Shown one piece after another: positions 46,901 through 59,506 of a stretch of 63,693 nt of DNA. Made by a program: the position numbers and the translations under genes. This DNA comes from Chara braunii (lineage: Eukaryota; Streptophyta; Charophyceae; Charales; Characeae). The stretch is from the NCBI GenBank assembly GCA_003427395.1, contig BFEA01000391.1, forward strand, positions 535,876 through 599,568. The letters run 5' to 3'. Position 1 is the stretch's first letter. Each line of letters begins with the position of its first letter. The notes beneath the pieces were generated by a model that saw only the letters and a list, made by a program, of their open reading frames with translations, had not been told where the DNA came from and made no database searches.

Positions 46901-49900
46901 GGGTGGAGTTTACCGTCCTCCATGCTGGGGAGGATGGTCAGAGTCAGGGTTACGAGCGGATTGTCGTGGCGGTGGTCGTGGGGGCTCCGAAGTTTTCGTC
47001 CTTGACCGATTAAGGTCGTCCTCCGCCCCAAGCTGGAGGACTAATCTCTCAATGATGGAGAATGGAGTTGTAGACTCAGGTATGCCTTTCTGCTCGCCTT
47101 CTAAGAGCGTTGGGGAGTCACCTGTGTATTCTCCATTCGGCAGGGATTCAGAAGGTGATTTCCACCAGCGTTGGAATAGGGACAAGGAGAGGGATCGCGA
47201 GAAAGTGTACAATGGGAGAGGGGATGCAGTTGGAAATCACGAGGGCAGAGAGTACGGATGGACGCACGGGGTTGGACTGAGGTTAGGCAGCCCGCGGGTG
47301 AGGAGAGGAGGGGCGACAGACTCTTTTCTTGGTCGCAACGACAGGACGGGTTCCTTGCCCTTTCATGATCTGCGTTCGGGAAGTGCTGGCGACGCTGGCC
47401 CAGGCGTCAGGAAACCAGGGCCGGGCCTTTCTTCGATTTCTTATGGTGGCCTTGACATGGCGGATATGGGTGTCGGACCTTCGTCTCTGTATGACAGCCG
47501 GGATTCGGATCGCCGGCGCTTTAGGGATAGAGGGAGGGAGAGGCTGCTAATGATCGACAATCGAGGGGGAGGAGGGACGCGACGAACGCGGGAAGGATAT
47601 TATCCATCCATGGCGCTTCCTCAGCCGAAGATCTCTGGGCCTTACGGTTATGGTTACCACTCAAACTCTGCCGCTAGGTCTGTGGCTCCATTGAGCGCTG
47701 GCCAGGGTCTTGGTGGGGAACTGAATCTCTCGTTGTCGTCATCATTTAGAGGGAATACACTGGGTCATGGAGGACCAGGATGGGCGGAGAAAGAGCTTGC
47801 GTCCCAAGCACGGGAGCAGGAGCGCATTGTGGATGAGGGAAGATGGCGGGCATCAGGGGACGTCACGAGCAGACTGTTGCCGGCAGAGCTTGAGGGCGAC
47901 TCGACGTTGGCGGGCTTGACACGCGCTGTGAGTAAGAATGCGGAAGGTACACGGAAACCGGAAATGGAGGACAAAGAGGTTGACATTACTGCTGTGGGTG
48001 GGATTGGCCGCTACCGGCAAGAGGATTCGTCTGCGGCCTTCAGGTTGTCCGACGACGACAACAAACACAACGGATTGATTGTTTCGCCGACAAGGAAGCT
48101 GGTTGGGCAGGAGGAGGCTGAGGTGAGGAAGCCGAGCGTGAGATCGATGACTTGTCCCCACGGGCGAAATCTCAGAGGTGTTTCTCGCCTCGATGACAAC
48201 GAGGAGACGGATTTGGGTGACGAGCAAGAAGAATATGATTGTAAGGTGGAGGAGGAACGACAGTCGCAGGCGCTGTCTTGCCAGCAGAAGGAAGAGGAGA
48301 AGAGGGATGGACTGCGAGGCAATGAGTGCAGAAGCCACGGCGAGGATGAAAAGTTCTCCGAGATGAACCACTTGGTGGCAGGAGGCGTGTGTCGATACGG
48401 GGATGAAGATGGTGATGACGACTGTGGTGTTGATGTGGATGCTGGCGATGTTGGCGAGACGGTCTCGTTCACTGTGGGCGACAGAGAACTCTGCTCGGAT
48501 TTGGTGCGGCGGCATGTTGAAGGGCAAGGGCAGCTGCATGTTTCCGGCTCGGAAGGCAGATATAGTACAGAAACAGAAGACGAGCAAGGTCTGCAGACGG
48601 ACGATTGCAAAGGACGTGAAGACATTTTGCAAAAGGTTGATGAGGTACAGGAAGACAAAACCGCATGTCGTAAAGAAGTTGAGGACGAAGAAAGGACCGC
48701 AGAGAAAGATCGCACGGAACATGCGGAGGCACTTGATTTCATTCCATCACGGTCGTCCTCTTTGTGTCTACAGCAGATAAATCAAAGCAGCCTGATTTTG
48801 ACTTTGAAGAGTCGCCCAGGCACGCCGGTGATGTCCCTCGCATTAGATCAGCAAGGGAGCGGAATGCTGGGAACGAGTCCAGAGGAAGAAATGGGCCATC
48901 AGGAAACCTTTGCACCTGAGCAGCATGAGCGCCATCAAAAAATGCACCTAGAGCAGCATCAGCTGCTAGTCATAGGGCAAGGATTATCTTTGCAAGGCGT
49001 GGTGTCAACGATACCGGCCGACCAGGAGCAGCAGCAGCAGGCGCAGGTGGGTTTCCACAGTGGGAAAGAGCAGTGTCGACAACAGCTGCAGGAGGGTTCA
49101 TTTGTACCAGCGATCGCACCCATGATGCAGGGACAGTTGCTTCAGACAGCGGCACCTCTTGCAATAGTGGTGTCCTCGCAGCAGGCTCCACAGACACATG
49201 TGCAGCAACAGCATTATCCTCCTCCACTTCCGCAGTGCCTTTCGTCATCACCAGTTTCACAGCAGCAACTCCAACAACAGCTTTTCCAGCAACCGCAATC
49301 ATCCGAGCAAAGTACTCTTGTTGCGGCAGAAAGCCCTGCATTACGGGGGACGGCTGCTGGACAGGGGGAACATAGCACGGTAGCTGCTGCAGTTTCCTGT
49401 CAGCAGCAGCACCAACAGCAGCGATTGCAGGATCTGGTCTTAGAGCACGAGTTCGAGAATATTCAACAGCACCACCAGCTGCAACAACAGTTTGTATCAC
49501 TTCCACAGTCGACGTCGACCTTCCCATGTATGTCTCGGCCACAAGAGCAGCCACAGACGCAGGCACATGAGGGGTTGGGGGGAGTGGGTGCAGCTGGAGG
49601 AAACCTGTTTACTGCAGCAGCAGTTGCCCCAGGTGGGGAAGCAGCCGCAGCTGGAGGCCTGCTTCCTGCATCAGCGATCACCCGGCCGCTGGCTCTGGGT
49701 TTCCAGACGTCGTTGCCCTCTTCCATTCATGTGGGCTCAATCCCCTTGCAGCTGACACCACCCCATGCCCCACATCTGATGTCCTCGCTTGGAAGTTTAC
49801 CACATTCTATGCTTTTCCCTTCGCTTGCCTCACATCATCAACAGACATCTCTTCCGCTGATAGCTCCGTCTCTCCCTCTGGCGGGTCAGGTCTTGCTCCA

Positions 49901-52307
49901 GTCTGCACACCAGGAACAGCAGGGCCAGTCGCAGCATCTGATCCAGCAGACGACTGATTCATCAATGAGGATTCCTGTTGGTACTCGGCATCACGATTGT
50001 CAGCAGCAGCAAGATGCAGCGTCAGCTCAGGTTCTTCAGCAGCAGCAACAGCAGCAATTGGCCATGATATCACTGCAAAGGGAAGTGCGGGAGGCAGGCA
50101 TGCTTGGACAAGAGCAGTCCATAGTTGTGGTGCAGGCTCACCAGCAAGGACAGCAGCATGAACGGACTCAGTGGCAGCAGTCGCAGCAACCACAACAACG
50201 AGTGGAAAGGCAGCAAAGCCTTTGCATGACGGTATTACAACAGCAACATCAGCAGATTCCGCAGCAAATGCTGGCGCCTCAACATCTGCAGCAGGGATCT
50301 CTTCAACCCCCCCCCCCCCCCCCGCTGCAGCAGCAGCTGCAGCAGCAGCAGCTGCTGCATCAACAGCTGCAGCATCAGATGCAGCAGCTGCATCAGCTCC
50401 AACAGTTGCACCAGCATCAGCAGCTGCAACTCCAGCATTTGCAGCGGTTTCATCAGGCCCATGCTTTTCAGGCTCCAACCGCTCTCTGGGGTAATTTTCC
50501 GTTGCTTCCTACAGCAACGTGCCTTGTACCGGACCCAAAGATAGCTACAGTTCAACCCGATTCTCAGGTGGATGCTTTGTTGACGGATGTTGCTATTAAT
50601 AATAGGCAGCTTGTGCAACACCGGGACGAACACCAGGAGGAGCAGCAGCAGGAGCAGGGGCAGGAGAGGCTTGGTGGAGATGGAGAGAGACGGCGGCAGC
50701 AGCAACGGCAGTGGGAAGAAGAAGCAGACGAGATGAAGGTGGTTACTCCTGCTGTTTTGATTGCCCCGGCCATTGCAAGTGGAGAGGTAGCAAGCAAGGG
50801 GACTGCCACTACCACAACGTATGCCACGTCCGTGGTTGCTGTTGCTAGGATTGGGGCTGCACCTGTAGAGATTCAAGCATGCAGTGAGAAGCGAAGAGTG
50901 GCCAATGGGTCCTCAGGCAAGCAGCCAACTTCCCTGTGTTCCAGACTTTCGCAGGAGAATGGTCGCAACCTCATGGGCTCGGGAATATCACCAATTTGCA
51001 AAGTTGCGGCTATGACAGCTTCAGCAACGGTGACACCTTCAGCACTGGTGACACCTTCAGCAATGGTTACTTTAAAACAGAACGAGGGAGAGAAGATGAG
51101 CGCTCCAGAGAGCGTGGACAACATCTCTGTAGATTTGGCGGGAGGAGGTCAACGTGACATGTCGCTGGAAAAGCAGCAGCAAAGACTGTTCTTTGCACCA
51201 GGAGTAGGCGGCAGAGGCTGGGGTGTAGACGGAGCAGGAGGGTGCCACAGCAGAGGGATGATTGGGGGATGCATGAGAGGCGGTGGTGCACTTGGGCGAG
51301 GCAAAGGAAGAGGAGGAACGGGAGGGAGCTATGGCCCTGCCTTAAGATCCGCTGAGAAAGCTGACAGCAATGTCCCTGGGAATTGCCTAAGAGGACAGCA
51401 AGAAAATTACAGTGAGATAGGGGGCAGAGCTGGATTACACCGGGATGGAGGCCAAGTACGAGGAAACATGAGCATTGGGTCAGGAATCACCTCGGCTGTG
51501 AGCACCAGCGGTGTCGTATTACGCACAAGGCCCAGTCAGCGAGGCATGAAGAGATCTGGTGAGCTGAGGAACAGAGAGAAGCGCTGGGTTGCCCCTGAGC
51601 GGAGAAGAGTACCTGCTCATGATAATGGAGATGGTGGTGGCGGTGGTGGTGGCACCTCTGGCAGGTGGACATGTGGCAGGATGGGGGATTCCATGAGAGG
51701 AGGTGCATCACAAGCAGGAGGGCTGCTCAGTTGCAGGGTTGTAATGGAGCATCAGAGAGAAGAAATTGAAAGGATGATGAGCGGGGATGGTAAAGAGCAG
51801 GACATTGTACATGATAGCAGGAAAGGCGAGCATAAAAAAACACAGCCATTCCGTCAAGGTGACAGTAGTGTCGTTACTGCTGCTGCTGCCGAGGCAGATG
51901 GAAGTGGTAGTGAGGTTAAGAGGACGATGGGGATCAGGGCAAAGAACTTTGGAAGTGGCAGTGCAACAGATATGGATTCTCAAAAATTATTGTCGAAGCA
52001 GATGATCGATACGGTGCCAGCTGCAGCCGTGAGAAAAGACATAACTAGCAAACATGGCGAGAAAGGAGGGCTTGTGGAAGTGCTTGCAGCATGTTCTGCA
52101 GAGGTTGGCAGTGCAGGAATGTACTTTGTGCCAGAGGCGACTGAGGCCCCTCTTCACACTGGGGTCGTGCGGGTCTTTGAGCAGCCAGGAATAGAGACAG
52201 TGGCTGACAACGATGATTTCATCAAGGTCAGGTCGAAGAGGCAGATTTATAATGACAAGAAGGAACAGCGTGTGAAGGATAACAGGTGCAGGAACAAAGA
52301 CACGAAG
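43995..52307 (+). CDS. PRRC2 (BAT2)/MOS1-like protein, first exon
   Basis: Encodes about 2771 residues in one uninterrupted frame. Residues ~7-115 match the BAT2/PRRC2 N-terminal domain layout: a KFASVNLNSSY start, a G-GMVILGKG phrase, then PVNLPSLRTEHLGNDPTVALV and GGGWGK. A short FHEDFPSLAAA motif near residue 234 matches the EEFP-S/T-L motif after that domain. Residues ~625-890 are Glu/Arg/Lys-rich and likely a long coiled coil. Residues ~1632-2235 are extremely Gln-rich with a Pro run at a C-tract (about 50307-50322). Residues ~2400-2570 are Gly/Arg-rich. A DDFIKVRSKRQ motif lies near 2740. Arabidopsis MOS1 has the same N-terminal domain and regulates an immune receptor gene and flowering; animal PRRC2 proteins act in mRNA regulation. 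The exon ends AAG|GTAGGT, phase 0. It is about twice the length of plant MOS1. Confidence 0.85.
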
Positions 52308-53237
52308 GTAGGTTGTGTACTTGCTATCTGAAAACACCTGGATGGTGGATGATTAACAAATGGATGAGAGGGTTGCAAGCGGTGGAAGTACATGAATCGG
52401 TTGTTGGAAGAGGTTGCACGTAATGAGGATAGTGGTTTCCTCAACTTCCCTGTCACGGATGAGTGCCGGGAACAGACTGTCTCTAGCCAATGGTAAACTA
52501 TGGTATGAGTGGTCAGTCGTGGATAGTTGGATAGGTGGTGAGCGGAGTAGTTTCCTGTGGCTGCTGGGTGATTGGTTGTCAGGATAGGACGAACTAATGG
52601 ATGGCTAGTAGATTGCCAGTGGGAGTTCGGGTGTCCAGGGATGGGTGGTGGTGGGCGACCGTGGGTGATGAATAGGTGGATGGACTGTGCAACTGGGTGC
52701 TATGGGCAACTGGATACATGGGTGGTTGAACAATGTGTGAGACAAGCAGGGCATTGAATACTGGATTAGTGACAAGTGGTGGGTTTGATACGGAAGTGGT
52801 TATTGGGGAGAATTAGTATGCGTTGTGCAAGTGGGCAGATAAGTGGTGGGTCCTCTGCTCTCATTGGTTAATGAGTTGATGGCCAGGTTCATGCAACTGG
52901 GTCTGGCTGATATCATCCTTTGGTGGTTAATTGCCTTCAAGTCGCAAGTGGAGGTTGAATGGATGGTGAGTGGGTTGATGACCCGGTTTATGCAAACTTA
53001 GCTGAGGCATAGTACCAGTGAGACCAGACCTGAACTCCTTTTGTCCAGTTTTTCATGCCTTACAGGACACTACAACCGAGGAAGTTGTAGCCTGCTCTCT
53101 CTCGGAATGGTTGAGCTACATGTGTGGAATTGAACAGGAGATATTCCACCAGATGGCGGCATTAAGTAATGGAGTGGACAGCTGATTGATCTGCATTTCT
53201 TGCTTTGTGTTTCTTTGTTGGATGTGACAACGACCAG

Positions 53238-53695
53238 TCCAAAGAGCAGGAAAAGGGAGGAGGAGGTGCTGGACATGGTCGAGCCACGGTTGTGCAGAAA
53301 GTTACAGTAGCAGGCGGACAGTTTATTGGTAGTGGAAGCGAAGGTAAAATAGTCACCGAATCACTCAGTGGTATTCCTGCAGAAAATGGGCTTCTGCATA
53401 GCAGCAGCAGCAGCTTGGGCTCAGGAGGGGACACGGGAGTCTGTCCGTTGAGTATTGACAGTGGTGATGCTGCTAACTTTCTGGACAATTCTATCGTTCA
53501 TCCATCACCTCCTGTTGTACAACAGTGGCAACAGCAGCAGCAGCGGTGGGACCAAGAGCAGCAGCTGGAGCTGGGTGCAAAAATGAGTGCTAATCACCGC
53601 CATTCTGCAACACCATTATCAACCCTGACACCTACTCTGCATGCTATGCCCAAGAGTAATCCTGTGACCAATGAGAGTCAGGGGAAGTCAATGCG
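53238..53695 (+). CDS. PRRC2/MOS1-like protein, second exon
   Basis: Follows a 930-base intron (52308-53237) with GT at its start and CGACCAG at its end. The first exon ends on a whole codon and this exon opens in the same phase with SKEQEKGGGG, so the join is consistent. It continues the gene's style: Ser/Gly-rich, then a Gln-rich patch (VVQQWQQQQQRW), then polar sequence. The likely exit is ATGCG|GTATGC at 53696, leaving a split codon. If the intron is not spliced there, the frame runs to a stop at 53769-53771. No further exon could be assigned with confidence, so the true C-terminus is unknown. Confidence 0.6.
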
Positions 53696-55670
53696 GTATG
53701 CTTTCAAATTTTCTCTTCACGAATGGACAACCCTAATCTTAGTCACTGCGGACCCTGACATTTTTTTTTGATTATTAGCACTGTACTGGAGGCATGAATC
53801 AATATGCATTGCATCATTGTGCATTTTCCATCTCCGTTGCCCTTCCTGCATTTTTAATGCCCAGTTTCCCTCTTCCCCCAGATTAATGCCCCCATGGATC
53901 CATCATGTGTAGATGGTGGGATGACCGGTCCACGTTAAATACTCATTTGATGTGAAAGCGAAAGAGAGATGGAGTCAAAGAGCAACATGGATGGATCCCA
54001 TTTGGCACAGTACTAAGTGCAACAAATGAAGAGCGAAAAGCAAAAGCAGAAGGAATCGGATCTTTACATAGTATGTTGACTGCGTTGTACAGTGCCTTCA
54101 CAATAGAGATCTCTTCCTACTGCTGCCGTGTTCACCGTCAATGATGACCCTTGCGGTACCTCTACAAGCTCACGTCTTAATCAGCTCCTTGACAAGCCTC
54201 ACTCCTGAAATGGCATGTTTCATGACTGTAGCTCTCTTCTTGAGCATATTCTGATGAGAGTGAGCTACCCAGCAAGTGAATGCAAGGATTGCTAAGTGAG
54301 CGTACGAGTCCCAACGTCCAAGCTTTGATAGGTTGCATTGAGAAATGGATGGATCAAACGTATTGGTATGGATGGTGTAGCGAGGTCAAGAGATGTGCAC
54401 TTTGAGGTATGGACCAGATCTGTTGGTTTCCATGTATGAGAAATAAAATTAAATAATGCTACTTCTCTGTTCCTGGAGATATGGAATAAAAGCCTTGGCC
54501 TTGGCTTGCAGGTGTTTACTGGACGTGGAACCCCTAGGCAACTGCTTGCCTGGTGTTGACCACTGTAACTTGACTGGTTCTGGGTCCTTTTCTTCCCAGG
54601 ATGAGCGTGGGGATCGAGTCACATGGACTTGGCCAATGCAAGCTCTCACTAAGTATCTCTTAGCAATTTGAGTGTAAAGCATCTTGTGATTCCCACTGAC
54701 ACCCCTTTCCCCACAACATGTGTGTAAAGTTGTAAACCATATTCAACTCCTCTGACAGGTGACAGTCTTGAAATATAGTAACAGGTGACCAGCCCCAGGT
54801 AGCTCAAGATCATTGTCATTGTGATTGTTGTAAGGTCATTATTGTCCAGATTACCGAGAGGGTTATCTGTCATGATTATTTTTACTGAACTTCCGTTATG
54901 ACAGGTGTTCAGGGTTCATGCCTTACAGAGTATCCTGAGTAAATCCTGTCAACTGTGAGAGGCATGGTATTCGGTATTCAGGGTTCAAGCCTTACGGAGT
55001 ATCCTGAGTGAATCCAGGGTCTCAACCCTGATAGACATTGTATTCTGAGCCATGAATGTCAGATAGGTGTCATCAAGCCACGAATGTCAGATCGGGTGGT
55101 TCTGACCAGAATTCAACAACAGAATTCTTAGGTATGTCCTGTCCCAACTAGCTATAGTAGCCTCAGGGCCTGAGCAGGGCCTCCCACCACATACTACAGT
55201 GTCACACCTGGTGACGCAGGGCACTTCCTCAGATCTCTCTACCAAACAAAGCTCCCACATAGCTATGGTTTACAGCATGGTGCAATTAACCCTGCGAACT
55301 GACCACTGTTGTTTTGCCCTCAGATGTTAGGCCATTCAAAATGATGGCAGCCAGTCTTGAACCAAGCACCTACTCGGTGCTACTCAGGCATGAAACCTAC
55401 TGGCTAGCCTCGCGGTTGTATGTGTCAGGTATCTTTATCACCCCCATTGATGACCACCACACTACCCCCCAACACATGTGAAAGCATCTTGTGATGCCCG
55501 TCAAGGCCCCACTGGCTTGAGGGCGGGTAGCGGGGGGTCAAGGAACACAGACATTTTCCTATATGGGCGTGTGAGGGACTGCCTTGGCTATTTGCCCGCG
55601 ACACAGGACGTTTGTTATAATGACCCTGAAAAAACCCTGAAAGTTTAGGGCTCTGTTAACCACTTCTCGC

Positions 55671-55671
<1 letters not shown>
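53696..55671. other. Probable intron or 3' region of the PRRC2/MOS1-like gene
   Basis: No confident coding exon was found. A candidate near 54509-54671 has a plausible AG acceptor (CTTGCAG) but no family signature. The phrase GTATTCAGGGTTC-A-GCCTTAC-GAGTATCCTGAGT is repeated at about 54907 and 54973, a short direct repeat. CAyGAATGTCAGAT is repeated at about 55051 and 55079. Confidence 0.35.

Positions 55672-55743
<72 letters not shown>
55672..55743. repeat. (GA)n microsatellite
   Basis: An unbroken run of about 36 GA dinucleotides. It creates a Ser/Leu repeat frame on the minus strand that is not a gene. Confidence 0.98.
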
Positions 55744-55745
<2 letters not shown>

Positions 55746-57539
55746 TTCCTCTGAGCGTGAAAAGTCACTGAAGTTGGAGGACTTTTTCTGTTGGTCCACA
55801 TGCGGGGAATGAGCCCTCGCTAGGCCCTTCTCGGGCATGCAAATGTTCTGGGCTGCGGCCCCCAGCAAGCCCTGTGCGCCCCCTAAGTGAAGGCGGGCCT
55901 GTACATCTACGTGAGGCTATTTTTGACATTTTTTGTAAGTGGGGTGTCAGACAGTTGCCGCACGCCAGTTGGTTACAGAGCAAAGTCAGCCTCTCCTGGC
56001 TCTTTCCAGACAGCAGCTGCGATGTACATTTGAGCCCAGGGCTCAGGTAGTTGCACCCTGGGCACACGCAGTGGGAGGCCAACACATCACGCAGAGGCCG
56101 CGGGCCAATGAGAATGCAGCATTGTCCTCACACATCTACCGCGAGTCAATGAGAATGTGGCAAACACTTGGAGCCTGGAGGGAAGCCTGGATGTGCCCAA
56201 CTGCAATGGGCCCAGGCCCGTAACAGCAAGGGAGGTCTGGGCGCAGACACACTGGGGCCCGACTGGAAGCTACTGGAAAGCGGCTCAGCCAGGCCCACAC
56301 AGCCAGAAACAGGGCCAGCACTTTCCATAAAGGAAAGTGCCCTGCCCAGCAGGCACAGCGGCCACAGTGCTGCATTCCCAAGCGCTGCTGCGTTTGCGCT
56401 AGCCGGCCAGGGTGCGCGCGGGCGCAGAGAGGTGAGAGGGCACTGCGGTGGAAGCGGGCGCTTGGCGGCCATAGCCGGGCGGAGCGTGCGGTGGCAGGTG
56501 ATGGCGATGGTGGTCTTCGAGTAGGAGGCGCATGCAGATGGGAGACAGGGTGTGATGAGGGGAGGAGAGAGAACGTACCTGGTGTATGCTGGCGGTCTGC
56601 ATTGGTGTTGACGTCACGTACAGTGGTCTTCAATGTCGAAGTGATCCAGTTGCATGAATGTAGATAGGATAGATAGGCTGAGTACTGTAGGCTGGGCGCT
56701 GAGCGCCAGACAGTAAGAGCGATGTTGGATATTATGTTGGTGTGGCCAGAGAGCATCGGCATTGACATTTGAGTTCATTGTATTGCTCTTATTCGGATGG
56801 TATCTTGGTGCATTGTGCTTTCTGCTTGGTACATGACTATCTGGACTTGAGCGTGATTTTGCAATTTGGATTTCTGTCTATCGCTCTGACTCATATTCCT
56901 TGCACACACATGGCTGAGTGGCAAAAATGGAAAACACACCGAATTAGCGCTGCGATTATTGTGTGGTCTTGATGTTTTTTTTTTTTTTTTCCTCATATTT
57001 TTCTTGGAAAGGCCACGACCTGATCTTACGGATTCTCAACATTTTAGAATTTTCTGCGAATTCTGCTGAGCACAAAAAATCGCCAAATTTGCCTGCTGCA
57101 AATTTGCAACGGGACTGGACCCGCCGGTACCCTTTTGTGGACCTTATTGAAGGGAGGGCGAGTCCTATTTTGCGACGGTGCTGGTTCTAGTAGATCTGCC
57201 AGTCCCCAACAATTCTTACCCCAAAAGAACCCGCTTGTTCGCTGGTCACCCGCTGCCGAAAACGCGACACCTTGACACGGACACCATGGCCTACTATACC
57301 GCAGCCTCAGGGCTGTGAACTGAACGGAGCCTCAGCTCATCAACAGGTAACTATGGTCTAGAGTAGGGTTAGAGGGAACGGATTTCCGTGTGTTATGTTT
57401 CTTCTGCCTTGTTTCAGTTTCATCCTTGATATTGAACCTGCCATATTGTGTATCAAGGGCTGTAAACTCTTGCATGTGTGCACTTCAGTGGAAACGAGGG
57501 TGATTTCCGTGCAGTTCGTGCCTCTGGGAACAGCCACAA
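55744..57539. other. No recognisable gene
   Basis: GC-rich to about 56530, then AT-richer. Overlapping open frames exist on both strands (for example 56136-56768 minus, 210 codons; 56168-56524 plus), all Pro/Ser/Arg-rich without a known motif. A T16 tract lies near 56973. Confidence 0.35.
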
Positions 57540-57915
57540 TTCCCAAATTATGTAAAAATCGTACTTGTGGTGCGTGTTGTGCATGCGCATCGCGTACATG
57601 TGGTGCACAACGCATGTACACCCTTGCACGCACACGAGGTGCAGCACACCCCTGACAATAGGGTGTCAGAAAAAGAAAAGGAATGGGAGGAGCCTGGGGA
57701 AACACCCCTCTCCTCCCTTAATAAAAAACGCACGAATTATCTAAAAACCGTACTTGCCATGCACTTTATGCACGCACGGCGCGACGTGTGGTGCACAGCG
57801 TATGTACACCCTTGCGTGCACACGAGGTGCGGCACACTCCCAAAAATAGGGGCTCCCCCAAAAAAAGGGAACGGGAGGGGCTGGTGAAACACCCCGCTCC
57901 TCCCTTGATAAAAAT
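57540..57915. repeat. Tandem duplication, 189-bp unit, each ending in a strong hairpin
   Basis: Two diverged units start at AATTATGTAAAAATCGTACTTG (57546) and its relative at 57735. Each holds TGTGGTGCACA, GTACACCCTTGC and a G/C-rich hairpin: 57685-57717 (GGGAGGAG/CTCCTCCC) and 57873-57904 (GGGAGGGGC/GCTCCTCCC, one G:T). Within a few bases both are followed by an ATAAAAA word resembling a polyadenylation signal. Confidence 0.85.
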
Positions 57916-59470
57916 ATGAGATCGCTAGGGAAAACAAATCCAGGTGGCACTCGACAGCGGCCCCGAAAAGTTTGACAGTGTGGGTATCTGAGAGATGAGA
58001 GTCCGCAAGTGCTCTTTCAGCTCCTGTACAATCATTATGTGTGTCAGTTTTGCTCTGGAAAATGACTAGTTCGGACAGTTCTGACGACCGTTTTTTTTTT
58101 TTTCTTCTGTTTTTAGCGTTTTCTTTTTTGTTTTTGCTAATTATAAGGAAGGGCATTTTTTTGAATAGCGAAGCTCCATGCGGTTCGTGGCTCTCCATTT
58201 CTGAATGCATCCGCATCATCTTTCAGGTCAGATACAGTTATAATGAGTGTGCCCTGTGATCTCATTAAAACTACCATGTCCAACACAGCACATACCCTCG
58301 TCATGACCGTATAGAACCTGAAAAATACTTTGCATACATTGTCACACACACAGTGGGTGTCATTCCTTAGGGCTGCTCTTTTGGAGCACATGGAAGAATG
58401 GGGTAGCTTCTAGGGTGTTTTAAGCAGTGTCGTGTGGACATCTTGGGGAATTTGGCATGGTACTCGCAGTGGCCTCGCTGTAGCACTAGGATATCATCTG
58501 ATTCTGTAGGTTGTGCAGCAGGGAGAGGTTCATGGCACTCTTGGTGTTGAGTACAGGTCCTGCGGTGTATTTTTGATTTGTGGTGACGGTGTAGGCCGTC
58601 GCAGAGGGCGCTAAATTTGATTTAGACTTGGCATGTGTGGTCGGTGCTTTCTTGTTAGTGGAGCCTTTTGTGTTATGCTGTTGGGTTTGTTTAATTACGT
58701 TTGTGGTTTGTTTAATTACGTTTGTGGCTTTGCCCCCGGGGCCCCCCGCGTGACCCTGGTTTTGTGGGCCTACGTGGAGGGCTCTCCAAGTTTTTTTTGG
58801 ACCTATGGTGGATGGGGTTGGTGCGTTCTTGCTCTGTCTCAGGTATGTTGCCTTTTGCCCTCCACCCTTTTATGGATTATGAAATAAATATATAGATCGT
58901 CAAACAGAGCTTCCCGGTAAACTGTAGGCAGATAGGGAGAAGAGGACAACAAATGAAGGGCTGTGACAATCTGTTTCCTCGGAGTTTCAACGACTCATCG
59001 GGAGGCTGAACCCCCAACAGTCTGCAAGTGTGCCGCTTCTGTGATAGACGGGTGTGTGGGCACTTGGCGCTGAACCACACAAACTTGACCAACCTTGCTT
59101 TTCTTCTTCTTCTTCTTCTTTTTTTTTCTTTTTTCTTTTTTTTTTAAAAATAGAACCTCACAGTTCTGGCTCCTTTTCCATTCTGGGGAGCGTCAATCTG
59201 GTTCCTATTCCCCCGGCTAGTCAGAAAAGATTACCATGTGTACGCACGTAGGCTCCTCCCGCCCAAAGGACGCCATTGATTGCTTCCTGACAGGGAGGAT
59301 GTACCATCCCTCACCCTTGCCTAAGTTAGCCTGTTCTATTAAAACTAGGGGGCCTGTTGCGGCTATGCCCGCAATAAGAAGGAATGTTTGCCAAGAAAAA
59401 CAAAGAAGTTGATGGACTCTCTCTCTCTCTCTCTCACACAAAGGTCTCTCTCTCTCTCTCTCTCACACAA

Positions 59471-59506
<36 letters not shown>

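Noticed and set aside
45007-50876. Long minus-strand frames inside the PRRC2-like exon (e.g. 46074-46844, 47853-48722, 49807-50478)
   Set aside because: Antisense shadows of the charged and Gln-rich coding sequence; composition mirrors the sense codons.
54456-54671. Third exon of the PRRC2/MOS1-like gene
   Set aside because: A plausible acceptor exists at CTTGCAG, but the encoded peptide shows no family feature and the phase join to the split codon at 53695 cannot be verified.
56136-56768. 210-codon minus-strand frame
   Set aside because: Pro/Ser/Arg-rich, overlapped by equally long frames on the other strand, no motif and no splice context.
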